Source: Heloderma charlesbogerti
Taxonomy: Eukaryota > Chordata > Lepidosauria > Squamata > Helodermatidae
NCBI GenBank assembly: GCA_026122225.1
Contig: JANEZZ010001494.1
Location: 1,798,001 to 1,862,000 of the forward strand
Length of the DNA stretch: 64,000 nucleotides
Reading direction: 5' to 3'
Both the position numbers and the translations under genes were made by a program. Below are positions 23,152-34,444 of this stretch, one piece after another; within the stretch, counting starts at the first letter, position 1; every line of letters starts with the position of its first letter. The notes under the pieces were generated by a model that made no database searches, was not told where the DNA came from, and saw only the letters and a list, made by a program, of their open reading frames with translations.

Positions 23152-24424
23152 GGTGAGACATGCATTGTAAATTATTAAGCAACATTTCACTCTCCAAATA
23201 AATATGTAAGATTCAGTTCCTAAGTAACACAGTTTCACCCTTTTCTGGCAGGGTACCTCTGATGTACGGCAAGCAGAAATTCAACAAAGGAAGCCTACCA
23301 ATGCCAGGAAAAGCATCATCTGTTGCATTTCTGCCTGTCCTGGACTTCAGCCCTGAGATCCAGCCCCAGCTGCACCACTGGAGATCACAGGCAACTATTC
23401 AGCTGATAGAGGCCCAGGTTATACTAGGCTGGCTGCTTCAGTTGCACAGTGGCCAGGACAAACCTAGCAGACTCACCAAATACTCCTTGCAAAATGGTAG
23501 AGCTCCATGTGAAGGCGTTCACCATACACAGCTTTCACAGTACACGCACGGGTACTTGAATAGGTTACCGTCTCTGTGGGATGACTTAGTGTAAAGTCAG
23601 TGCTATGGCAACATATGTATGGATACTTGCAGCAAGACTGTTTGGGGAGTTTGGGGCTTTGGATCCTCCAAGTCTGACAGTTGGCCAAGAGGTCAAATTT
23701 CTGACTGGGGCACTAACATTCTGATGGAGTTCTAGAAATCCTGCTTGTAGTTGTATAAGATGAGATGGCACCGCATTTTATTTATTTATTTAAATATTTT
23801 TATCTGTCTCACAGTGCAAGACTCTTGGCATTTACATTAAAACGTTTTAAAACAAGAAACATTCTTTTATTTTCTTTTAACTGATGCCTTATTACTTCCA
23901 GTCAAGACAACTTCGATGCTCTATATGTGGGACTGCACTCCGTCCTGATGTCGCACGAGATCAGATAGTTGGGTACAAGACGACAGACAGGGAACTTTTC
24001 ATGGTGGGGACAAAATAGCGGGATGCCCACCTTCTGGAGTTCCGCCAAGCCTCTTCTCTAGCTTTTGGGGGAGGGGGTGGGTGGGGTGAGTCTACCGAAG
24101 ACCTCGCAACAAGTTTTAGTGTTGAATGATCTGCTGTTTTTATTATTTTTATAGGCTACCACTCTTAAATTAATATGCTGTAGAGCTCCTATTTCAGTAT
24201 TGGGTTAATTCCATTTTTATTTTGCATGATTTTGAGTGTATTATTTTAACCCTTTGTAAGATGCTTTGGATATTTTAACAGAAAAGTGGGGGTAATCATC
24301 ATCATTATTTGCATGCTCTAACAGGTACATGATACCTTAGAAATCTAGTGAGATAGCTCAGATTTGCATACATTTGTTTGCACTGCATAATTTTATCCAT
24401 GCTTTCGTAACCTCTCAGATAGAC
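23152..24424. other. Unassigned non-coding stretch
   Basis: A TTTA-repeat tail near 23778-23792 suggests an old retroposon end. No gene is supported. Confidence 0.45.
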
Positions 24425-25330
24425 TGTTGTTGTTCAGTCATTCGGTCATGTCCGACTCTTCGTGACCCCATGGACCATAGCATGCCAGGCCTTCCTGTCC
24501 TCCGCTCTCTCGTCTCTCCCGGAGCGTGCTCAAGTTCATATTCATTGCATCGGTGATGCTATCTAGCCATCTCATCCTCTGCCGTCCCCTTCTCCTTTTG
24601 CCTTCAGTCTTTCCCAGCATCAGGGTCTTTTCCAGAGAGTTTTCTCTTCACATTAGGTGGCCAAAATATTTGAGCTTCAGCTTCAGTATCTGTCTTTCCA
24701 ATGAGCAGTCAGATTTCCTTTAGGATGGACTGATTTGACCTCCTTGCAGTCCAGGGGACTCGTAAGAGTCTTCTCCAGCACCACAGTTCGAAAGCATCAA
24801 TTCTTCGGTGCTCAGCCTTCCTGATAGTCCAGCTCTCACAGCCATACATTACTACTGGGAAAACCATAGCTTTGATTAGACGGTCCTTTGTCGGCAAGGT
24901 GATGTCTCTGCTTCTTTCTATGCTGTCTAGGTTTGCCATAGCTTTCCTCCCAAGGAGCAAGCGTCTTTTAATTTAATGGCTGCAGTCACCGTCTGCGGTG
25001 ATCTTGGAGCCCAAGAAAATAAAATCTGTCACAGCTTCCATTTCTTCCCCTTCTATATGCCAAGAAGTGATGGGGCCAGATGCCATGATCTTAGTTTTTT
25101 TAATGTTGAGTTTCAAACCAGCTTTTGCACACTCCTCTTTCACCCTCAACAAGAGGCTCTTTAGATCCTCTTCGCTTTCTGCCATTAGGGTGGTATCATC
25201 TGCATATCGGAGGTTGTTGATAATTCTCCCGGCAATCTTAATTCCGACCTGTGATTCATCCAACCCAGCGTTTCTCATGATGTACTCTGCATATCAGTTA
25301 AATAAGCAGGGCGACAATATGCAGCCTTGT
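24425..25330 (-). mobile_element. Bov-B (RTE) LINE 3' part
   Basis: The minus strand encodes, with breaks, the C-terminal half of the Bov-B reverse transcriptase: LRYADDTTLMAESEEDLKSL (catalytic YADD), TKIMASGPITSWHIEG, DFIFLGSKITADGDCSH, then MANLDSIERSRDITLP, VVMYGCESWTIRKAEHRRID and MLGKTEGKRRRGRQRMRWLD. The 3' end is at the left, at TTGTTGTTCAGTCATTCGGT. Stops and frame changes near 24709, 24960 and 24973 make it inactive. It is known to be widespread in squamates and horizontally transferred to other vertebrates. Confidence 0.9.
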
Positions 25331-25383
25331 GCATTGTACATGGGGCTGTCCTTGAAGATGGTTTGGTAATTGCAGCTAGTACA

Positions 25384-25735
25384 GAAAGCCGCTGTGAGAC
25401 TTTTAACTGCAACAGCTCTCTGGGAAAGTATCTCACCAGTATTAAAAGGACATCACTGGTTGCCAGTTTATTTCTGAGCCCAATTCAAGATGCTGGTGCT
25501 GACCATCTGGCCCTAAACTGCTTAGGGTGGCCATGTGTGTTACTTTACAAGAGACCTTTATTTGAAGGGTTGCCTGGTCCAAGTCTGAATTAAAGATTAA
25601 TAACCCTAAGAAGAATGAGCAGAGGTCTTGAACTGGCCCATCAATGATTACCACTTCAACAGAAGACCAAGCAGGCAAGCAGGCCACCTGGTGACACAAG
25701 TCCTCACTGTGGCCGTTTCTTCATGAGGCATTTAT
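25384..25735. mobile_element. L2-like scrap followed by hAT-like MITE remnant
   Basis: About 25400-25520 resembles the CACTGGTTGCCAGTTTATTT and AAGATGCTGGTGCTGACC part of L2-like LINEs. At 25524 a TAGGGTGGCCATGTG terminus begins a remnant of the element family at 11284; its right end is lost. Confidence 0.45.
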
Positions 25736-26019
25736 CGTGCACTCGTGATTGGCCACTCACGGAAGTTTGTGGGAGGCACTAGCAGGGAGGGCAGGCGAGG
25801 AGGGCTTGCAGCAGCATCCAAGTCTCATCTTTGAAGCCTAGATTCTGGTAGTTTCTAGAGATTGCTGCCAGGCAGCCTGGGAAATAGAGTCCCCAGTGCC
25901 CCTCAACTTAATGGATTGACTCAGGAAAGCTTTAGGAATTCTATTTCCCAGGCTCCCCAACGTTAAGCTGAGCATGTTTGGATGAAACTAGAGGTATCTA
26001 GGCCTCATAGATGACGCAC

Positions 26020-26192
26020 GAACATTTATTTATTTACATGTATATCCCATCTTTCCTCCAAGGAGTTCAAGGTGGAAGTCTTGGCCTAAAGTCATACAGG
26101 GTGTTTCATGGCAGAGTGGGAACTAGAACTTGGGTCTCCTCAGTCTTCGTTCAGTGTTCTAACCACTACACCATACTGGCTATCCACACCAG
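26020..26192 (-). mobile_element. Sauria-type SINE, inverted
   Basis: On the minus strand it reads CCAGTATGGTGTAGTGGTTA, GTTCTAGTTCCCACTC (B-box region) and CTTGGAGGAAAGATGGGATA, ending in AAATAAATAAA. It is a diverged tRNA-derived SINE. Confidence 0.75.
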
Positions 26193-26849
26193 CCCACCTT
26201 GCTGGCGGTCTCCCTCTGTCACAGTAGGTTTTGAGAAGAAGGAGCTGGCAGCAGTAAGGGCTACATCCAGGTGAGAAATGTTGAGCTGAGTCTCACATTT
26301 TGGAGGCTTGCCCTAGTTTTCCAAAGTGGAGACCTTGGTTTTTCAACACTCTCTCAGGACCAGCATGAACAACACTCATTTGAACTCTGGTCAGCAAAAC
26401 AAAACCTAGATTTGAAAATGAATGTATGAGCAATCTCAGAAGTTACTAATGCTCAACTTTTGGAGAGTAGTCTCTAGAGGAAAGGAGCATAACAGTTGCA
26501 CGCGTACCAAGCATGCTTCTCTACATGTGTCATTGTCATCCTAAGTGCCTTGATGGTTATATTCAGAGGGAACTCCCAGTGTGTCAAAGATGATGTAACG
26601 TATGGCACTGAAAAAGAGGCTGCCCACTTGATAGGTGTCCAGAGCTGCTGGATCTGTGTGCATCATGTGGTGAACTGCTGAATGTCCAGTGGCAGCTTCT
26701 CAGTGAAGGATCTTCACTGATTCCACCCATCCAGGCTGGCCATTGGCTTTTCCTGGACAGGAAGGTGTATAAGAAGAGTTCCTGTTCCAACTGAGCATTA
26801 CTTGAGCAATAAGGTCCTCCTAAAGTCTTGAGCGTTCCTGTATCTTTGG

Positions 26850-27372
26850 TAGGGATGGATGGACTCACTGCCATCCAGTTTTGCCACCACTCGCTCCCCC
26901 TGGACCTGCTCACCAAGCCTCCGTGCTCACCCAGACCTGCTTGCCGAGCAGCCGCACACCCGGTGAATGGATCCGGCAGCTGCCTGTCCTCTTAGCGAGC
27001 TTTGCATAAAAATGGCAGCTTGGGGATTTCTGGGAATCTAATGTTGCACTAAAGGTGGCTGTAAAGGAGCCATTTACACAACATTACAGGTGTGAATGGA
27101 CCATTTACACCTGTAATGTTGCATAAATACCCTTTTACGGCCGCCATTTGCATAACTTTAGATGTACAGAAATCTCCGAGCCACATTTTTTATGCAAAAT
27201 GGGTGGTTTGCCTAGAGGACGAGCAGCTGCTGGACCCACTTGCTGTTGCATGGCTGCTTGGCGAGCAGGTCCGGGCGAGCATGGGGTCTCAGTGAGTAGG
27301 TCCGGGGAGAGGGAGTTGGGGGGGGGAGTCCACTGGACTCCACCCCCTTCCTGGACTGTCGCGCCATCTCTA
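26850..27372. mobile_element. hAT-like palindromic MITE, 7/8 TSD
   Basis: It runs from TAGGGATGGATGGACTC to GTCGCGCCATCTCTA and is flanked by ATCTTTGG (26842-26849) and ATATTTGG (27373-27380). The centre is a hairpin around CCATTTACACCTGTAATGTT with outer arms GCATAAAAATGG / TTTTTTATGCAAA. The long frames on both strands are composition artefacts. Confidence 0.75.
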
Positions 27373-27946
27373 ATATTTGGTCCTGGCCATTGGCTTGTTC
27401 CATGGCTCCTGATCCACCTCAAACTGCTGCCCATGGTCCACACTAAGAACATGTTGGGCTTAAGGTGTTTTGAGCTTTATAGGTATTCAAGATCAGCTTG
27501 ATGGATTGTGCCTAGAAGATAAAGGGCTAGCATGGGTGATGGTAACAGCTGCTGCTCTTAACGCATGAGGGTGGTTCACATGAACCCCCCCCCATGCACT
27601 AAAAGATGGAGGCATGGGGTTGTGTGGGCTAGTGCTGCTCCTTGCTGCTGATGTGCCATCCTCCCTGCCACCAATGTGGCCAGCTGCCATGCCCTCTGTC
27701 TGTTAAGGTCATCTTGGTTGTACATGCATAGAGAGTTCCTCCATGTAAGGTGACCCTGATAGGTGGATGGGTAAAGTCTCTTCTGGTGTGTTACAAATGC
27801 ACGGAGGGTGGGGTGGGGTAACTGCTGAGTGCATAAGCAGTGTGGGCCCATGAAGCCTCATGACTCCCTTGTGAATTCTGTCAATGTGTAGAGGGGTTTG
27901 TGTGCCCTCCCATGTTCTAGAGGAGGGAACAAGTGGATGTGGATTC

Positions 27947-28406
27947 TAGGGATGGTGGAGAAATCTGCTGCGGATTCAAATCAGGGCAGAATCTCAAGAA
28001 TCTGACCTGTGAAATCCACAGTGGACCAACCCCACTCACCTCTAGCACCATTGGATTTCCTGCAGGGCGGCTCTCCTCCATTTGAAACATATGCCATTAG
28101 CCAATCATGGGAAAAATATGGCCGCAAAAGGAAGTTTATGGCATTTGCAACCATAAAGCACTTTCTTTTATTTGCTTTACGGCCACAAATGCCATAAACT
28201 CCATAATTCACAGCCGTATTTTTCTCACGATTGGCTAACGGCAGCTGCCATTAGCTGATCGCGCTGTTTAGAATGGAAGACAGCCACCCATGAAATCCGA
28301 TGGACATAGTAAGGCTCCAGGGAAATCCACGGGGTGCAAGCAGCCCGGATTTCCCCACTGTGGACCCCCTGCCTGGACCAGAAGTCACAGTGTTCATACA
28401 CCCCTA
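27947..28406. mobile_element. hAT-like palindromic MITE, perfect 8-bp TSD
   Basis: It starts TAGGGATGGTGGAGAAATCT, ends CATACACCCCTA, and is flanked by GTGGATTC at 27939-27946 and 28407-28414. The central inverted arms include AAGTTTATGGCATTTG / CAAATGCCATAAACT and AAATATGGC / GCCGTATTT. Confidence 0.9.
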
Positions 28407-28707
28407 GTGGATTCCAGTCTCCAAAATTTTCACCAAAAGCTTTCTCATAATATTGTGTCTTTGGGCTTCATATGGAGGGAGTAAACAGAAGTCCAATTCT
28501 GGGTACAATTTTATGGCAGTTTCTTCCACAGTCCCCATCTTCTTTGCTATGTTTACTTGTTTCAAAATCCTCTGCATGTTAGAATATGGTGGTGGCTGTT
28601 ACCTACTCCAAAAAGAAACAGTAGTTTCTCATGCAGAAAAATGTAAGTAATGGGCAGCCATACCAGTTGTAGGGCAGCTGGTCTGGATGGTGATGGTTTG
28701 GGTGGAT

Positions 28708-29437
28708 GAATCATAGAATCATAGAATAGTGGGGTTGGAAGGGGCCTATAAGACCATCAAGTCCAACCCCCTGCTCAGTGCATGAATCTAAGTCAAAGCA
28801 TCCCTGACAGGTGGCTGTCCAGCCTCATCTTGAATGCCTCCAGTTTGGGAGAGCCCTCTACCTCCCTAGGTCATTGGTTCCATTGTCGTATCTCTCTAAT
28901 GGTCAGGAGGTTTTTCCTGGTGTTCAGCCGGAATCTGGCTTCCTGTCACTTGAGCCCATTATTCCATGTCCTGCACTCTGAGATGATCGAGAAGAGATCC
29001 TGGCCTGCCTCTCTGTGACAACCTTTCAAGGACTTGAAGAGCGCCATCCTATCTCCCCTCAGTCTTCTCTTCTCAAGACTAAACATGCCCAGTTCTCTCA
29101 GTCTCTCCTCATAGGACTTTGTTTCCAGTCCCCTGATCATCTTTGTTGCCCTCCTCTGAACCCTCTCCAGCTTGTCTGCATCCTTCTTAAAGTGTGGTGC
29201 CCAGAACTGGACACAGTACTCCAGATGAGGCCTAACCAGTGCTGAGTAGAGGGGAACTAGTACTTCCCAGAATTTGGAAGCTATGCTTCTATTAATGCAG
29301 CCCCAAATAGCATTTGCCTTTTTTGCAGCCACATCACATTGTTGGCTCATATTCAGCTTGTGATCTACAACATTTCCAAGATCTTTCTTGCTTATAGTAT
29401 TGTTGAGCCAAGTATCGCCCATCTTGTAACTGTGCAT
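28708..29437 (-). mobile_element. CR1 LINE 3' fragment with reverse transcriptase C-terminus
   Basis: The minus strand carries an open frame reading [60 protein letters not shown] and ERVQRRATKMIRG, the C-terminal end of CR1 ORF2. It ends at the typical CATAGAATCATAGAATAG terminus on the left. The copy is 5' truncated near 29437. It keeps AAKKANA where the 2757 copy has a stop, so the two are independent insertions. Confidence 0.9.
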
Positions 29438-30316
29438 GGGATGGTGGGATGCTAATATATGTGTTGGGTTGCATTTGTTTGTGCCCACCTTTTGTATGTG
29501 GATGCTGGCAGCCAAGAAAGAGTCGGCTGTGTTCTGTTTCCCAAGCTTAATGCATTTTGTGTCGACTCAAAGTAAAAAGAGATGGGGTAGGGATCCACCT
29601 GTAAACAAATGTGCAATGGCAAACCAGTTTATGTAGGCATTTGCCTGAGGTGATCTGACAAAGGACACTGTGGCTTGAATTGGTGATGAAAACAAAAAAT
29701 GAGAGCTCACTGCTCATTTATTTATTTATCTGTCTTATTTCTATCTCACTTATCCACTATAAATAGTACCCAAGGTGGTTAACGACAAAAAAATGCAAGA
29801 TAAAATACAAAATCATAGTTATGAATAAAAGCAAGGCAATTAAAAACACATCAATGAAATTAAGAAATAAGCAGCACCCACCAGTTAAAATCTTCTTCAG
29901 TGAACAAGTCATCTTAAAAGCCAAATGCCTGTCTGAATAGAAACATCTTTACCTACTGCATCACAGATCTTACCCCAGGATGAGTTCAGTTTCACAACTG
30001 AAAGAAAAGATATGCATGCTAACTGAACCCAGGTCCAACCATCAGTCTTGCCCCTTCCTCCATTTTCCAGACAGGCTATTCTCCTTTTTATTTTATTTTT
30101 TTAAATGACGCATCCATCCATTTATTTGTTGTTGCCTTTGTAATATTTTTAAGTGTCCTCCTTTTTTCTTTTTTTTCTTTTTAAGTGCAAAACTGCTCTA
30201 GGGATTTTTTGGTGATATCACAGGGCAGAGCCAGCCAGCACCGTGCACAGCCATCTGTTCCTGCTGCAGACCTGGAGAACGGGCTTTTCCAGAGCTCAAC
30301 CCCGAGGAGGAATAAG
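29438..30316. other. Unassigned stretch with repeat-tail remnants
   Basis: TTTATTTATTTATCTGTCTT at about 29716 with a following CCAAGGTGGTTAACGAC resembles an inverted retroposon 3' tail. No gene is supported. Confidence 0.4.
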
Positions 30317-30523
30317 CAGTGGAGGCTGGTGGCTCCGATTCTGGTGGGTCCGTGAATCCGTTCTGGGTTTCAATCAGAACCAGCCAGTACTCTAAAGGAG
30401 CTATCCAAGATGCTGAACCTACTTTGGGGGGATAGGATTCAGCACCTCAGATAGCTCCTTTAGAGTTCTGGCTGGTTCTGACTGAAACCCAGAACGGATT
30501 CTTAGCCCCACCAGCCTCCACTG
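30317..30523. mobile_element. Foldback MITE, CAGTGGAGGCTGG type, 7/8 TSD
   Basis: It begins CAGTGGAGGCTGGTGGCTCC, ends CCACCAGCCTCCACTG, and is flanked by GGAATAAG (30309-30316) and GGAATGAG (30524-30531). The arms pair almost end to end (GATAGCTCCTTTAGAGTTCT / AGTACTCTAAAGGAGCTATC). A sister copy is at 47293-47510. Confidence 0.85.
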
Positions 30524-31012
30524 GGAATGAGTGTGTTTGGACTGGAAGCAGCGGGGACGTTTCCAGGTCAGCTCTTCTTCTTTCGTCCATTGTTACTGGA
30601 ATACATAGTGGGGTTGTTGCAATGGCAGGGCTGGGGATAGACACAGAACCAAACCGATCCTTGTATTTGTGGTGCAGTCTAGTGGGTATAAGCGGAGGAG
30701 AGGATGGGGATGTCATGACATCAAATGTGAGCATAACTAACACCATATGATGGGCACCATAGGCTACTTCAGGATGGCATATGCCACAGCCAGCCACTTG
30801 ACTGCAAAGTCTTTGGGGACCTGAAGATACAGCTGCAAAATGCTCATGTTTCGAGGGTAGAGTAGATATCAGCTGCCCTGCACTAGTTTCGTTTGGATGA
30901 AAAATCGGGCTTGTCTAAACCATGAGCATTGCCTCAGTGTTCCTAAGCTGCTGAAGGATAAAGAAGAGATCCTGATTTGGGTCCTGGGCTTACCTCCCAT
31001 TCCTGCACACAA

Positions 31013-31743
31013 TAGGGACGTTAGAGGATTCCGCCACGGACTCCAATGAGGCTGGATTCTTTAGAATCTGCCCCCCTGGAGTCTGTGGTGGAACGGAGCA
31101 GTGTTGTCGTCCCCGCCACCCTGCGAAATTTTCCCAGGACGTACCCTACCTGGCGTTGGCCGGTCCGTTCCGTTCACTGCCCTGGTCTGCGGCCGCGAAT
31201 GGCTGCCCCGGTCTGCGGCTGCCATTTGCCTCCCTGCGTTAGCTGTGATAGGCTACGTAAGTATTTACGTAGCCTATCATGGCAAAGAGCAGGGACGCAA
31301 ATGGCATCCGCTACGACATTTGCTTCACTACTCTTTGCCGTGATAGGCTACATAAATATATATGTAGCCTATCACGGCTAACGCCGGGATGCAAATGGCA
31401 GCCGCTACACCATTTGCGTCCCGGCGTTAGCTGTGATAGGCTACATATATATTTACGTAGCCTATCACGAAAAGAGCAGGGATGGAAATGGCATAGCAGG
31501 TGCCATTTGCATCCCTGCTCTTTGCTGTGATAGGCTATGTAAATATATAAGTAGCCTATCATGGCTAACGCCGGGATGCAAATGGAGCCCACTACGCCGG
31601 ACGCAATTTGCGGCCACAGCCCGGCAGCAGACAGAAGTCCGGCTACGGGCGGGCCCAGCTGGTGGCTCCGCCAACTCACCGGATCGCCTCCCCCCCAGCG
31701 GACACCCCCACCCGGAACAGGGTAAGTAATCCGCCCATCCCTA
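31013..31743. mobile_element. hAT-like hierarchical-palindrome MITE, perfect 8-bp TSD
   Basis: It runs from TAGGGACGTTAGAGGATTCC to CCGCCCATCCCTA, flanked by GCACACAA at 31005-31012 and 31744-31751. Four small hairpins of the GTGATAGGCTACGTA type occur between 31235 and 31565, separated by ATGCAAATGGC/GCCATTTGCGTCC segments that pair with each other. The hairpin at 31338-31377 has 17-bp perfectly matched arms although both TACGTA cores have become TACATA/TATGTA. Confidence 0.92.
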
Positions 31744-31767
31744 GCACACAATCAGTGGTTCGATAAG

Positions 31768-32517
31768 TAGAGTGGCCATTTAAGCATGGCCAAAAAAGAG
31801 AAAATGCATCACCAGAAAAGAACAAAAGAGGACGCCGATTCGCATAACATTTGCATAAGCTGATTTATATGGATAGATGAAAATGTGGGCATAATTACTA
31901 TAATTTAAATAGAAATACCATCTCATCATAGTCAGGATAGGAAGAGTGTCCAGATGCTGACTGTTGGTGGGCAACGTCAAGGCCCCTGCTGCTCTCTGTT
32001 CCTATGGTTCTTTGTCTTTAAACTGAACTTGGACTTGGCAGGCCTGCAAACAGAGGACCGTCAAGTAGGGAGGCTGGAGAAATTCGAGACGGATGAAAAT
32101 GAGCTCGGATTTCTAAAAATCCAACCGGCGGAATCCGCTGCAGAGCGACTCCCTCAGGTCATGCAGAGTCTGTAGATTTTCGGATGATTTTTTTACTTTC
32201 CTGAAATGTACACATATAAATCGGTAGAAAAATATGTACGTTTCTGCTGAGGAAACATTGAATGCAATGGGGACAATACACTAAATGTTACATACTGAGG
32301 TAAATTATGTAAATACTTATGTAAATATTCACACAAATACTTATGTAAATATTTACATAATTATTTCCGTACTTTTCCACATGACGAAAAAAAAATTGCA
32401 TCCGTCTGTGGGCAGATGATGGAACGAAAGGTGCCTGACAACACGTGAAACACAGATGGGGCAGATTTTACTCAGTCCGTACATCCCTACTGTCAAGTAG
32501 GACACATGGCCACCCTA
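31768..32517. mobile_element. TAGGGTGGCCA-type hAT-like MITE hosting a second MITE
   Basis: The outer element starts TAGAGTGGCCATTTAAGC and ends CATGGCCACCCTA, flanked by TCGATAAG at 31760-31767 and 32518-32525. It is split at 32066-32489 by another MITE with its own duplication, so the outer one is older. Without the guest it would be about the length of the 11284 copy. Confidence 0.9.
32066..32489. mobile_element. hAT-like MITE, short type, nested, 7/8 TSD
   Basis: It starts TAGGGAGGCTGGAGAAATTC and ends CAGTCCGTACATCCCTA, flanked by CCGTCAAG (32058-32065) and CTGTCAAG (32490-32497). Close relatives are at 34037 and 57886. It includes a local repeat of CTTATGTAAATATT units near 32308-32360. 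Confidence 0.88.
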
Positions 32518-32920
32518 TCGATAAGAAAACAGCCGTCATGCAGGCAAGAACCGCAGACCTCTCTTTAGCGTCACAGAAGAGGGGGTGGAGACACAGAAAA
32601 GGAAAATGTGCCTCCAATGAGCATTGAGCCAAAATTTCTCCAAAAAGAATTGCCTGGTAATTCTTCTAAGAATTTTCTTTCTTGACCTCCCCCTGTGAAC
32701 TGCGGGAGAATATTTGACAAAATGGCCTCCCCACTTCAGGATGGAGCATTTCAGGATCCGGCCTTAATATGGCTTAATATTATTTTAATATTGTTGAAGG
32801 TAGCAGTGGGTTTGGACCCTAATCTGTCCACTCCTGTCTTAGGGAGCACACTGCCTCTTTCATCCACCAGTGTGAACTAATAAATAGAACTGATACAAAC
32901 TGTTTCAGGAGGGAATTTTC

Positions 32921-33840
32921 TAGGGGTGCACGAAAGTCACTTACCTGGTCTCGCAGCTTTTCGCGGTGGGGGGGAGGCGCTTCGCTGCTCTCCCTGCGAA
33001 GTTCAGGCCGGGGGGGGAGGCTTCCCGTGTCGCCCGGCCGAAATTCAGGCCGGGGGGGAGGCGCCTCGCCTCGCCTGGCCGCGAAATTAAAAGTTAAAAA
33101 AAAAAACGCCCCCGTGATAGGCTACGTGACGATTAACGTAGCCTATCACGGCTAGATCTGCAAAGTCAGCCGTGATAGGCTACATAAATTGTCACGTAGC
33201 CTATCACGGGTGACTTAAAAAAAAAAAAAAGCGCGTACGCAAATGGCGGCCCCCATAGGGAGCCGCCATTCCCGTTCCTTATTTGGTCGCTGTAGTCTAC
33301 GTAAATCTTTACGTAGACTACGGCAAAAATAAGGGCAACACAAATAGCGTTGCCCTTATTTTTGCCGTAGTCTACGTAATCTTTACGTAGACTACAGCGA
33401 CCAAATAAGGAACGCGAATGGCGGCTCCCTATGGGGGCCGCCATTATCCGTACGCGCTTTTTTTTTAAAGTCACCCGTGATAGGCTACGTGACGATTTAC
33501 GTAGCCTATCACGGCTGACTTTGCAAATCTAGCCGTGATAGGCTACGTTAATCGTCATGTAGCCTATCATGGGGGCGTTTCATTTTTCTTTTATTGGAAT
33601 GGCGGCGGTGGCAGCCGGTCAAAAGACCGGCTGCCGCTCCCGCCCCGGACAAAGACCCGACGAACCGCCGGCCGGACCCCCCGCCAGGAGGGACATTCGG
33701 GAAAGGTAAGTCCCGTCCCGGGGTGTGTGTGCGGGGGGCGGGGGGGTGCGGAGAATTTCTCCCCGAAACTTGTTCGGGGGGCTGAACACGTTGGTGCTTG
33801 GCCCCCCGAAGTTTCGGGGAGAAATTCTCCGCCATCCCTA
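32921..33840. mobile_element. hAT-like hierarchical-palindrome MITE, reference copy
   Basis: It begins TAGGGGTGCACGAAAGTCAC and ends TTCTCCGCCATCCCTA, flanked by GAATTTTC at 32913-32920 and 33841-33848. Six small hairpins are visible: four with CGTGATAGGCTACGT arms (33113-33150, 33171-33208, 33476-33513, 33534-33571) and two with GTAGTCTACGTAA arms (33292-33321, 33367-33395). The halves are inverted copies around about 33347, and the linkers (GCGGC...GCCGC near 33246-33268, AAGGGCAAC...GTTGCCCTT) are themselves palindromic. The ends differ: the left has ACTTACC plus a G-rich tandem block, the right a GGGGAGAAATTCTC hairpin. No transposase is encoded. Confidence 0.93.
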
Positions 33841-34036
33841 GAATTTTCTGAAAATTTTCCTGAGAATTCCCCCCCCCAAAAAAAATCTGCTGGAAATTCT
33901 CCCCCTCCAAGAATATTTATCACCCTCCTCTAATTTTGCCTGTTCTAAACAGAGTGGATAATTTTGGGAGGACATTTTCATTCAGCCCTGCCTCCAACAG
34001 CCCTTTCCAGCCTGAATAAGCATTGGGGTTTGGAAA

Positions 34037-34444
34037 TAGGGCTGCTGGAGAAATTTGAGATGGACTAAAATGAGCTCCGATTTCTAAGAATCCGACCTGC
34101 AGAATCCGCTACAGAGTGACCCCCTCAGGCCGTGCGGAGTCTGTGGACTTTCGGATTATTTTTTTTACTTTCCCAAAATGTACAAAAATATAAATTCGTA
34201 GGAAAATACATAAGTTTCTGCTGAGGAAATGTTGAGTGGAATGGGAGACAATATGCTAAACATTATGTACTAAGGCAAATCATGTGAATACTTCTGTAAA
34301 TACTTACGAAATTATTTGAGTATTTTTCTGCATGACGAAAAAATAAATATTTGTATCTGTCTGTGGGTGGATGATGGAACGAAAGGCACCTGACTATCTG
34401 CAAAACACAGATGGAGCAGATTTTACACAGTCCGTACATCCCTA
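34037..34444. mobile_element. hAT-like MITE, short type, 7/8 TSD
   Basis: It starts TAGGGCTGCTGGAGAAATTT and ends CAGTCCGTACATCCCTA, flanked by TTTGGAAA (34029-34036) and CTTGGAAA (34445-34452). It is closely similar along its length to 32066-32489. Confidence 0.87.

Noticed and set aside
33113..33571. Repeated GTGATAGGCTACGTA units as a CRISPR-like or satellite array
   Set aside because: Spacing and orientation are symmetric within a transposon bounded by a TSD, the spacers pair with each other, and the genome is a vertebrate.
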